Shown: positions 47,736-55,800 of the stretch, in pieces
Layout: the number at the start of each line of letters is the position of its first letter
Numbering within the stretch: the first letter of the stretch is position 1
From: a virus
Strand: one strand, 5' to 3'
IMG/VR virus record: IMGVR_UViG_3300023093_000001
Location: 1 to 59,490 of that record
Length of the DNA: 59,490 bases
Notes under the pieces: generated by a model
What the model saw: the letters and a program-made list of their open reading frames with translations, nothing else
What the model was told of the DNA's origin: nothing
Database searches by the model: none
Program-made: the position numbers and the translations under genes

Positions 47736-47932
47736 TAGATCTCCTTAATCTCAAGATACGGGTAGTCCTCGCGGAACTGTCGTTCGGGCATAATCTGCCA
47801 CTTCCAATGGTTCGCGATCGAAGAGAATACGACCCATCCAATATTGGCATTCATCACCACGTAGCCGTAGCCACAGATGATACCCAAAGTGTGAGCATTA
47901 GACGGGGTAATTCGGTATGCGTATTCGTGCAA
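47735..47932 (-). CDS. Small protein with TTG start
   Basis: This 65-residue protein (LGIICGYGYVVMNANIGWVV core) starts at a TTG with AGGAG about 10 bases upstream. The two hydrophobic stretches may be membrane-associated. Start uncertain. Confidence 0.5.
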   Translation of the reverse strand: MHEYAYRITPSNAHTLGIICGYGYVVMNANIGWVVFSSIANHWKWQIMPERQFREDYPYLEIKEI

Positions 47933-47954
47933 GATATGGCTCCTAAAATGAAAA

Positions 47955-47982
47955 CCTAAAGCCCGGGTTAGGGGCTGTTAGG
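47955..47982 (-). terminator. Hairpin terminator
   Basis: CCTAA..GCCC pairs with GGGGC..TTAGG; the minus-strand side continues TTTTCATTTT. It separates 47988-48152 from 47735-47932. Confidence 0.55.
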
Positions 47983-47987
47983 TGAGA

Positions 47988-48152
47988 CTACTTTACGTTG
48001 ATAAAGGCTTTTTCGGGGAGGACGAATATGTTCTCTTCGATAAGACGCTTCTTCTCCTTGTGCTTGGTGATCTGTCCGTCGATGATGCGGGGGACATAGT
48101 AGCAAGCCATTGAGATGGCGACGTTAACGAGGAGCTTCTGAGTCGAGTTCAT
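47988..48152 (-). CDS. Small protein, 54 residues
   Basis: The protein MNSTQKLLVNVAISMACYYV and onward has a short hydrophobic segment and a charged helix (TKHKEKKRLIEEN). ATG 48152 chosen because AAGGAATCTC precedes it and P5 lies just upstream; the longer frame would run through the promoter. Confidence 0.6.
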   Translation of the reverse strand: MNSTQKLLVNVAISMACYYVPRIIDGQITKHKEKKRLIEENIFVLPEKAFINVK

Positions 48153-48174
48153 GAGATTCCTTAGGTTAGTGTGG

Positions 48175-48206
48175 GTGTCACTATAGCCTGTGTAATTCAT
48201 GCGATT
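48175..48206 (-). promoter_or_regulatory. Promoter-like element P5
   Basis: Minus strand: ATCGCATGAATTACAC, then GGCTATAGTGACACCC. It lies about 22 bases before the 48152 start. The preceding gene ends with the terminator at 48247-48292. Confidence 0.7.
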
Positions 48207-48246
48207 GTTTTGCCAAATATCCAACCCGGGGAATTTTTCAGATTGC

Positions 48247-48292
48247 AAAACCTAAATCCTTTGTGGGATTACCGTGAGGATTTAGGTTTTTT
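48247..48292. terminator. Hairpin terminator
   Basis: AAAACCTAAATCCT pairs with AGGATTTAGGTTTT; T-runs flank both sides, so it can work in either direction. It follows the 48296-48592 stop directly. Confidence 0.75.
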
Positions 48293-48295
48293 GAC

Positions 48296-48592
48296 CTACA
48301 GTTTGATCAGATAGTCAGATGTCATTTCTTCTTCGGTGATGGCGAGGCTTCCACCATTCACTTCGATCAAGGTGTTGATGAGCTTGGCGAAGTTACTGTA
48401 AGCGGCCTGCTCTTCTTCAGTCCAAGTAATAAACAGAGGCTCTACGCCGGTCCATTGCTGGCCGGTTTTGCGCATGTGAAGTTTCTGGGCTTCGAAGAAC
48501 GCGGATTGCGCTCGATTGTAATTCGCAGCAAGGTCATCGTCGAGAACGAGGTGAAGTTGGCTGCCACACCAAGAGTAAGTTGATTGAGTCAT
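48296..48592 (-). CDS. Small protein, one-gene unit
   Basis: This 98-residue protein is MTQSTYSWCGSQLHLVLDDD and onward, helical with an acidic end. ATG 48592 chosen for AAGGAATC upstream. It has its own promoter-like element (P6) and terminator. Function unknown. Confidence 0.6.
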   Translation of the reverse strand: MTQSTYSWCGSQLHLVLDDDLAANYNRAQSAFFEAQKLHMRKTGQQWTGVEPLFITWTEEEQAAYSNFAKLINTLIEVNGGSLAITEEEMTSDYLIKL

Positions 48593-48615
48593 TGTATGAT
48601 TCCTTTTCAGAGTGG

Positions 48616-48646
48616 GTGTCATTATAACCCGTGTAAACTCTGCGAA
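48616..48646 (-). promoter_or_regulatory. Promoter-like element P6
   Basis: Minus strand: TTCGCAGAGTTTACAC, then GGGTTATAATGACACC, with a perfect TATAAT. A GTGATACAAG word lies just upstream (48647-48656), as at P8. Confidence 0.7.
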
Positions 48647-48666
48647 AGTGATACAAGAGGCAAAAA

Positions 48667-48705
48667 CTAAAAGCCATGTTTCCCGTGAGGGTTGATGGCT
48701 TTTAG
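48667..48705 (-). terminator. Hairpin terminator
   Basis: CTAAAAGCCAT pairs with ATGGCTTTTAG; minus-strand 3' side continues TTTTTGCC. It ends the 48736-49038 unit. Confidence 0.7.
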
Positions 48706-48735
48706 CTTAGATACTGCTGTTAAGTTGTAGTGTGT

Positions 48736-49038
48736 TTAGCGGATGAGCTTGGGTAGGAAGCTGAACGCTTTCGATGTGATGACGTTGAGCTGTTCGTGTC
48801 GGGTGATCATCAGGATACTGAGAATAGTCAGACCGCCATTCAGGAGCGTATCTGCGGACGGCTTGAACGCCGAAGACTTTTTGTCTTGGTGTTGTAGGTC
48901 GCACACAGTTTTGAGCTGCTGGATGAGGACTTCGTATTCTGTAGTACCCGGAGTGGTGTTTCCGAGTTCGGACAGGATGGCGTTTCTTACATCAGTAAGC
49001 GTAGAGGTTTCTGCGTCAATCTTTTTGGCAAATAGCAC
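48736..49038 (-). CDS. Small protein with hydrophobic C-terminal segment
   Basis: This 100-residue protein has a helical N-terminal half (TSTLTDVRNAILSELG) and a hydrophobic LLNGGLTILSILMIT segment. GTG start with GAAAGG upstream. It is the first gene after the late operon and a one-gene unit with P7 and a terminator. Confidence 0.6.
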   Translation of the reverse strand: MLFAKKIDAETSTLTDVRNAILSELGNTTPGTTEYEVLIQQLKTVCDLQHQDKKSSAFKPSADTLLNGGLTILSILMITRHEQLNVITSKAFSFLPKLIR

Positions 49039-49056
49039 GCGAGTTTCCTTTCAGAG

Positions 49057-49087
49057 GTGTCACTATAACGCGTGTATTTACTGCGAG
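49057..49087 (-). promoter_or_regulatory. Promoter-like element P7
   Basis: Minus strand: CTCGCAGTAAATACAC, then GCGTTATAGTGACACC, about 20 bases before the 49038 GTG. It lies immediately after the last late gene, so late and early transcription meet here. Confidence 0.7.
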
Positions 49088-49095
49088 GCCGCCAT

Positions 49096-49494
49096 TTACG
49101 GGTTTACCTGGATCGTGACACTCTTCTTCTTGGCGAGCTCTTCCGGCGTGATGTTCGGCAATGCGAGCTTGCTCAGAACGACACTATCGCCCTGAATGTG
49201 CGCATCCAGCGAACCATCCGCGCCGTTCTTCTGGAAGTTGCTGTTCGAGATCCCCAGAGTGACGCCGAGGAAGGTCGAAACGAGCCCGATGCCACCGACG
49301 ACCTGAGCAACGAAAGCCCAGCCGAAGAGAAGTGCACCGCCAGAATATAGCGTGGCCAAGGCCGGTGCCAGGATCAGCACGAGCCATTTGATGTTGTTGT
49401 ACGCCTTGCTCGAGAGCACGAGGCCGGTCGAGGTGGTGTACGGAGTGTCCACAGCTTCGTGCTTCGGACCCTCATCAGGGGTGTTGTTTGTCAT
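49096..49494 (-). CDS. Putative holin
   Basis: This 132-residue protein has two hydrophobic segments (WLVLILAPALATLYSGGALL and FVAQVVGGIGLVSTFLGVTL) after AYNNIK, the layout of a holin family common in actinophages. A C-terminal soluble tail follows. ATG 49494 has AAAGGAG. It is the last gene of the late operon, after the tail genes. Its pores would release the endolysin, though that gene lies at the opposite end of the operon. Confidence 0.65.
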   Translation of the reverse strand: MTNNTPDEGPKHEAVDTPYTTSTGLVLSSKAYNNIKWLVLILAPALATLYSGGALLFGWAFVAQVVGGIGLVSTFLGVTLGISNSNFQKNGADGSLDAHIQGDSVVLSKLALPNITPEELAKKKSVTIQVNP

Positions 49495-49508
49495 TTCATT
49501 CTCCTTTG

Positions 49509-50324
49509 TTAGCCGCCACGTTTCCATACACCAGCGTCCTTAACGAACACGGATATGGCTGTCCATACGCCGGCGACCTTGACGTATGGCACTGTTCTTT
49601 TCCAAGCCCCAAGGTACTTCGTCCACATACCCGAGAGAGTACGTACGACAGCTGCACCTGAGGCAGATGAATATCCTTCCGCAGACCCGTTGTGGGCATA
49701 CACGACGAATCGGTATTGCTTGCCTGGGGTAAGGCCCGTGACGATGCGCGAAGTGTTGTTCACCTGCGAAACGTCCGTATAGGCGCCTGTGCCCTCGGCA
49801 TTGGGCCAGTATCGGAGCAAATATGAATCGATCCCTGCTCCGCCATTGTCTGCAGAACCCGCCCAGGACACCACTACGGACGTCGGAAGGACCGACGAGA
49901 ATGTGGGTGTTCCTGGAGGAGAGGCTTTCTTTGGAATCCTGGGGAATCCGCCCAAATATGCTGTCTGGACGTTGTTATGCCACCCAGAGACTGTCTGCCT
50001 AAGGGTTACACCACCTTGATTACCTGCGGCATCGTGCCCAACGCCAAGATCCACAGCCTGATCCCAACGAAGTCCATTCTGCGGGACTCCGGAGGGCAGG
50101 GTGCCAGTACGTTGTGTCTGACCAACACCGTCGATTGCGGCTGTGTGAGCTCCCTGGTTGTTTGAGAATGATCCGGTACTACCACTAGGACCATTCCAAC
50201 AGGTAGCACTCACGCGAATAACCGAGTAGTTACCTGCCTGCGACTGAGCCACAAGATCGGCGCCCTCGGCGTACACGGTGGATGGTGAACTACCTGTAAA
50301 TGCAATCCTAGTGGTTTGGGCCAT
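49509..50324 (-). CDS. Tail protein with fibronectin type III domain
   Basis: This 271-residue protein has an N-terminal beta region. An FN3 domain follows near 135-230 (PGTPTFSSVLPTSVVVSWAG, then TGLTPGKQYRFVVYA). The C-terminus repeats a W-x-x-x...VxV motif (GVWTAISVFVKDAGVWKRGG). Such proteins bind surface sugars at the tail tip. Starts in the TAATG overlap. Confidence 0.75.
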   Translation of the reverse strand: MAQTTRIAFTGSSPSTVYAEGADLVAQSQAGNYSVIRVSATCWNGPSGSTGSFSNNQGAHTAAIDGVGQTQRTGTLPSGVPQNGLRWDQAVDLGVGHDAAGNQGGVTLRQTVSGWHNNVQTAYLGGFPRIPKKASPPGTPTFSSVLPTSVVVSWAGSADNGGAGIDSYLLRYWPNAEGTGAYTDVSQVNNTSRIVTGLTPGKQYRFVVYAHNGSAEGYSSASGAAVVRTLSGMWTKYLGAWKRTVPYVKVAGVWTAISVFVKDAGVWKRGG

Positions 50325-50569
50325 TAGGTCAGAATCTTCAGATAAATATCACCATCAGCGCCAACTGCATTGTCTGGGTCGGCCGTACCTTTCGTGATAC
50401 CAGCAGCTGCTTGATACCCTAGGTGGCCAGTAGGCTGAGAAAGAAGCACCTGAGCTACGAAATCTCTGGTGCGGTTGATCTCTCGAGCCCCCCATTTGAC
50501 CTTGCCGTCTTCACCGGTGTCTGGGACTAGCGGATAGTTCGCATCGGTTGCGTCGTCTCCAACAGCCAT
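50324..50569 (-). CDS. Small tail-associated protein
   Basis: This 81-residue protein has VKWGAREINRTRDFVAQVLL and LGYQAAAGITKGTADPDNAV. It lies between two tail proteins with a coupled stop-start. It is likely a small baseplate or fibre-joining part. Confidence 0.55.
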   Translation of the reverse strand: MAVGDDATDANYPLVPDTGEDGKVKWGAREINRTRDFVAQVLLSQPTGHLGYQAAAGITKGTADPDNAVGADGDIYLKILT

Positions 50570-50583
50570 GTGTTAGCCCCTTT

Positions 50584-51993
50584 CTAGGACGTAGACCACA
50601 CGCCTGGTGCATCCTGCCAGACCTGAGAGTTCTCCCAAGCCAGCCAAGATCCAGGTGTGATGAATCGTTTGATGGTAAGCGTCGGATATGCGCTCTCGCC
50701 TGACTCGTCTGCCGTAAATATCTGCTCCGTGACAAGCATCTGGTTAGTTAGACCAGTACTGTTACGCATCTCAACGAGATCGCCCAGATCGTAGTCTCTA
50801 CGGTACTTGTAGGGACTCAACTGAGTGATCTTGCCGTCAAAGGCAGATATAGAACGGTTCTTAGCTAGCTCTTGTGTGCCCTTCTGAGCAAGCGCAGCAT
50901 CCATTGCCGCACTCTCAGCAGCCTCCAACGCAGACGAAGCTGTTACAGCCGCATCGATGTTGGTCTTGTCAGCGGCAACCAATCCGCCTGCAGTTACCTG
51001 AGCGGTCGTGAACGCAGTAATAAGAGCAGCCTCACCAGTGGCGAAGCGTTTCTTATCAATCAACTTCTTCATCGCGTCCTTCTGCGGGTCTAGCGCTGCA
51101 GGTAGGGCGATGGCTTTGTTGATAGCCGTTTCTTGTACTGTTGAGAGGGTGTTGGTACGGTCTGCGTACTGAATATCGGTTGCACTGACATAAAGCACAC
51201 GGCGTCCGAAGCCAGTTGTGGTATCGCTTGCGCCATCGCCGTAGACGGTGACATTACGGTCGATACCAACGACAACGGCAACGTTCTTGGACTTGGCCAC
51301 CGAAGTGAGCTCTGACACGCTCTGCAGTGAGTCCAGATCCTCCGAGAATATGACTGGAGGAAGGACCGTCTGAGAGCTTGTACGGTCGTTGCCCTTGTAG
51401 ACATCGAAGTACAACTTGCTGGTGTCCAGCCCCTTGTAGAGGCGGAACCCCAGGTCAAATATGTCTGCGAGCTCCTTCATCACGTCGTACAGAGGTCCAT
51501 AAGGGCGCTCAATCGTGTAGATGGTGTCGTCAAACGGAATGTTGCCGGCTGCGTGTAAGCTGCCTACCTCAAGTAAAGGAATGGCATCCACAGGGAGCGC
51601 TGATCCAGAACGACAAGCGTAATCGAACAGCGCTCCCATGATTTCATGAGCCTTACCAGTCTCCGACCAAGTGTTTGGTTGGGTCCCCTTCTTCGGATAT
51701 GAGAGAGTTGTGCGGTCGTTAGTGACGTCCGTGACTTCCTTACCCGTGAGCTCAATCTTCTTGCTACCATCATCAGCCTCAGCGTCACTGACAGTTTCGA
51801 TCTTCATCACACGTTCTGACTCCGACAGACCCAGCAACGTACCCGCGGGAAGCAGGTTACGATTCTGTGTGGTCGAGGCCATGATGATCTGAATATCGCC
51901 GTTATCCTGCTGACGCTCAGTCCAGATAAAGGACTCGTACCCTTCGACAAGCTCCGTGCGCCTAAGAAGGCCATCGAGCGTGTACAACTCCAT
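50584..51993 (-). CDS. ReqiPepy6 Gp37-like minor tail protein
   Basis: This 469-residue protein starts MELYTLDGLLRRTELVEGYE and has FIWTERQQDNGDIQI, matching the Gp37-like tail family known from Rhodococcus phage ReqiPepy6. It probably forms the tail-tip hub after the distal tail protein. ATG 51993 has GGAGGG and overlaps the upstream stop (TAATG). Confidence 0.75.
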   Translation of the reverse strand: MELYTLDGLLRRTELVEGYESFIWTERQQDNGDIQIIMASTTQNRNLLPAGTLLGLSESERVMKIETVSDAEADDGSKKIELTGKEVTDVTNDRTTLSYPKKGTQPNTWSETGKAHEIMGALFDYACRSGSALPVDAIPLLEVGSLHAAGNIPFDDTIYTIERPYGPLYDVMKELADIFDLGFRLYKGLDTSKLYFDVYKGNDRTSSQTVLPPVIFSEDLDSLQSVSELTSVAKSKNVAVVVGIDRNVTVYGDGASDTTTGFGRRVLYVSATDIQYADRTNTLSTVQETAINKAIALPAALDPQKDAMKKLIDKKRFATGEAALITAFTTAQVTAGGLVAADKTNIDAAVTASSALEAAESAAMDAALAQKGTQELAKNRSISAFDGKITQLSPYKYRRDYDLGDLVEMRNSTGLTNQMLVTEQIFTADESGESAYPTLTIKRFITPGSWLAWENSQVWQDAPGVWSTS

Positions 51994-52814
51994 TAAAGCC
52001 CTCCGTATTTGTTGGCGTAGGTAAATGTAAAGGGCACTGCTCCACCTGTTGCCGCCACACGAAGTTTGTTCACCCCCGGATAGAGGTTCAACCACTGTGA
52101 ATATGGCGAGATTCCGTACAAGACCGACCCCGTGGCGCCACCCCGTGTGAGACGAGCACTCTTGTTGAGGTTGACACTATTGATCTCCAGAATATCGCCG
52201 TTTTGCAGCGGGAAGACAAAGTCCTGTGTCTGGACTGAATCATCTGGAAGTCGGTTGATGATGCTGAAACCACCCATATCCCGGTTAGGTAGGATGCGAA
52301 ACAGTCCACCGGTCTCGATCGATCCATCGTAGGTTCTCTGCAGTTCGGTAGTGCCCGAAGTTGTGTTACCCCCGAACTGCAGAGTGTCTAGACCAACGAA
52401 GCTGGATTTGGCACAGAGGATGGAGATTGTTGCGTTTGGATCCTTGGTGAAGAGGGGCGCGTTCATCTTCTCAACGCGCCCCACAATTTCAACCGTCGGC
52501 ATGTCATCCGAGTAGAACCGCAAGCGCACCTGCGACTTAGGCATGAAGAAGCCGTAAAGACGGTCCCTCAGCTTCTTAATCGTAGTGTTGGCGTAGTCTG
52601 GCTGGTACCCCAGTTGAAGGATGATGTTACGCTTGACGCGTTTTGAGGATTGCTCCTGCTCATCATCCTGGTTCGCCATACTCGAGTATACGAGCGTGGC
52701 GTCAACTGGGTCCAAACCATCCACATTTTGAATGTACAGACCCTCCGTCGGATCGAACATCGGAAGAGACAGTACGAGTCCGCGATCTGTTCGCACTTCA
52801 ATGAGATTGATCAC
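51993..52814 (-). CDS. Distal tail-like (Dit) protein
   Basis: This 273-residue protein has VDATLVYSSMANQDDEQEQS, RNIILQLGYQPDYANTTIKK and VRLRFYSDDMPTVEIVGRVE, typical of siphovirus distal tail proteins with an N-terminal tail-hub ring and a C-terminal beta domain. GTG start overlaps the tape measure stop (GTGA). Confidence 0.75.
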   Translation of the reverse strand: MINLIEVRTDRGLVLSLPMFDPTEGLYIQNVDGLDPVDATLVYSSMANQDDEQEQSSKRVKRNIILQLGYQPDYANTTIKKLRDRLYGFFMPKSQVRLRFYSDDMPTVEIVGRVEKMNAPLFTKDPNATISILCAKSSFVGLDTLQFGGNTTSGTTELQRTYDGSIETGGLFRILPNRDMGGFSIINRLPDDSVQTQDFVFPLQNGDILEINSVNLNKSARLTRGGATGSVLYGISPYSQWLNLYPGVNKLRVAATGGAVPFTFTYANKYGGL

Positions 52815-55800
52815 TTACTCAACTCCTCCTTAAGGATCGACATCTGGTTCTTGTTCTGACGGTAGATCTCTGCCGCAGGGAGAGCGACTGGCGAGTAGTT
52901 GTTCTGAGTCATGTTGACCTCAGTCGAAGGACCGGAGCCCTCTGCAACTGCCTGCTGGTACTCCCCGTACTTGTTGGCAATCTCGTTCGCTCGAGCAGTA
53001 GCTGTATCGACGGAAATAGACTTCGACCCAACAATCCCACTGATTAGACCAGCATCCTTCTTGAGCCCCGAGAGATCCAAGACAGGTCGAATTGTAGGTG
53101 CCGTGTCCATCCCAAGCGACATCTCGTTACCAGCCTGTGCCATAGCCTTCTTCAAGGAAGATACGGCTGCATCGCCAAGGTCCGTTGCGGAACGCTCGAC
53201 GAACTTGGTGCGGTTGGTAATACCAACTCCAACACCTTCTCCAGTGTACTCACCGAGTTCTGTGGTCACCTTTGATGGGGAGTTGATGCCTAGCAGCTTC
53301 TTGATCGCCGGGGCAATGTTGGCTACCAACTTCTGAGCCGCAGCAATTACTCTGCCTACGCCCTTAGTCAGTCCACCAGTCATACCTTCAACGATTGCCG
53401 AAGCCACGTTGAGCCCCGCATCCTGCAACTCGCCACTCTTCCTACGAATGGTGCTAGCGATACCGTTGACAAAGTCAATGATAAGATTAGCGCCTGCTGT
53501 AAGAAGCCTTGGGATCGCTTTACCGATTCCCTCGAGGAGGTTGACAATGATGTCAGTACCCTTCTCAATTACCTTGCCGATGTTCTTAGCGATACCATCG
53601 AGAATTCCGATGATAATCTTCATGCCGGCATCCACCAGAAGTGGAATAAGGACAATCAGCGCCTCTACCAACTTAGTGACCAGTAGTACGATTGCCTCGA
53701 TGGCCGGCGGAATGATTGCCACGATTGCTGCTATGAGAGCCAGCAACAGTACCGTAATGGTCTCCAGGATCTGAGGACCGGCGGAAGCAATCACCTTGAG
53801 GATCTCGATCATACCGAGGCCGATTTGCTGCGCCACGTAGGGAATAAGACCGGCAAGACCCGTAACTGCCGCGATAAGCACTGTGATAGCTGCTCCACCG
53901 GCGATAGAAAGGGCTGTCAATCCAACAGCAAGAGCTGCAACGCCAATACCCGCAGCCAACACACCGACGCCCAGAAGGGCAATGGCGATGCCCAAGCCGA
54001 CAAGGCCTGGGATGGCTGGAATAAGAGCGATTCCGGCGATAGCAAGGGTGGCGAGAACTAGAGCCAAGGCTCCGAGCCCAGTCCAGATAGTTTCCCAAGA
54101 CAAAGAGCCAAGGAAAGCCAGGATTGGTGCCAATACCGTAAGAGCTGCTGCAGCAACAACCAAAGCCGCAGCTCCAGGAAGAGCCGCAACCATAGCGGTA
54201 AGTCCCACTGCCAGGATAAGAAGTGTCCCACCAAGCAAGACCATTGCCCGACCAATATCATCCCAGTTTAGAGTAGCAAATATCTTGAGCACCCCCGCCA
54301 TGACAGCAAGGCCTACAGATGCCACAACTAGGGCGGCTGCACCAGGAAGAGCCGCAACCATAAGCGTCAAACCCACAGCGAGAATCGCCAAGGTCGAACC
54401 CAAGGTAGCCATAGCTCGACCAATATCATCCCAACTAAGTGTCGAGAAGATCTTGAGTGCGGCAGCGATGATGAGAATGCCAACCGATGCAATTACCAGA
54501 GCAGCAGACCCAGGCAACGTCCCAGCCATAAGCGTAAGGCCTACAGCGAGAATTGCAAGCGTCGCTCCGAGAGTAGCCATAGCCCTGCCAATGTCATCCC
54601 AACTCATTGTCGCGAAGAGCTTGAGGGCTCCCGCAATGATGATCAGTCCGACAGAAGCGATAACCAGCGCGGCCGACCCCAATATAGCTCCGGGGCCTGC
54701 TTTGGACAGCAACAGCATTGCTCCGGATACAATCGCTAGTGCTGCACCCATCCCGACAAGACCCTTGATCAGATCCTCTGTAGGAATAGCCGCCAATATA
54801 GCGATTGCAGCTGCAAATATGGTCATTCCGGTCGCCAGCAAGATCAGCGCAGCACCAAGCACAGTCAGTTTGACTGCATCACTGGTACTGAACATCTTGT
54901 CGAAAGCGGCCATAACAGCACCGAGTTGGGTGAACATGACCGTGATCGCACCGAGGGCAATAGCCAACTTGCCGACATCGATGAAGGACAACGCAACTAC
55001 AGACAGCGTAAGAACACCAACTGCAGCTGCGATCGTGAGAAGCGTCTTAGCCTTGATCTGACCCTGCATCGCAGTAAGAGTATCGGTAAGCCCACCAAAT
55101 ACATTCTTGATGGAATCAACAATACCCCCGCCAGGATTGAGAGACTTGAGCGTGCCTTTCATCTTGTCGATGAACTTGAATATCAGCACGCCGATGCCCG
55201 CAAGGAGACCCGTGTCAATGAGAGACATGACAGAATCGAAGTTACCACTCGAGAACGAACTAGCAATAGCCGGTCCGATACCCTTGAGTGCGTCTCCGAT
55301 CTTCTGGGCAAGTGGCGCAAAGAATGCCGCAACTGCCTCAACGACGACAATAAGTCCGTGGAAACCGGACTTGATCCCATCGATGATGCTCCCCAGAGGC
55401 TGCATCCGCTCTTTAAGCGAGTCAATCCATCCGCCGAAGCCAGACTTAGCGACGTCTCCAGAGGCACCAATCAGATCAAATATAGCCCCGACCAGATTCT
55501 TAAGGAACCCTAGAGCAAACTTAATCCCATTACCAACCACAGTGAAGAACTTACTAAAGCCCTCACCCTTCTTGATTGCCTCGTCAACGCGAACAAGGAA
55601 GTCGCCAACCTTAGCCGTGAATTCGAGAATGCCGCCAGAACCCTTACCTGCGAAGCCCAACACATCGAACAGCATTGTGCCGAAGGCCTTGATGATCTGC
55701 CAACCAATATCGAGGACTGCGAAGAACCCCTTGGCCGTACGACCGATCTGATCGAGCGCTTCCTTACCGGGCTGCAAGCTCTCCACAAAGACTTGAATCT

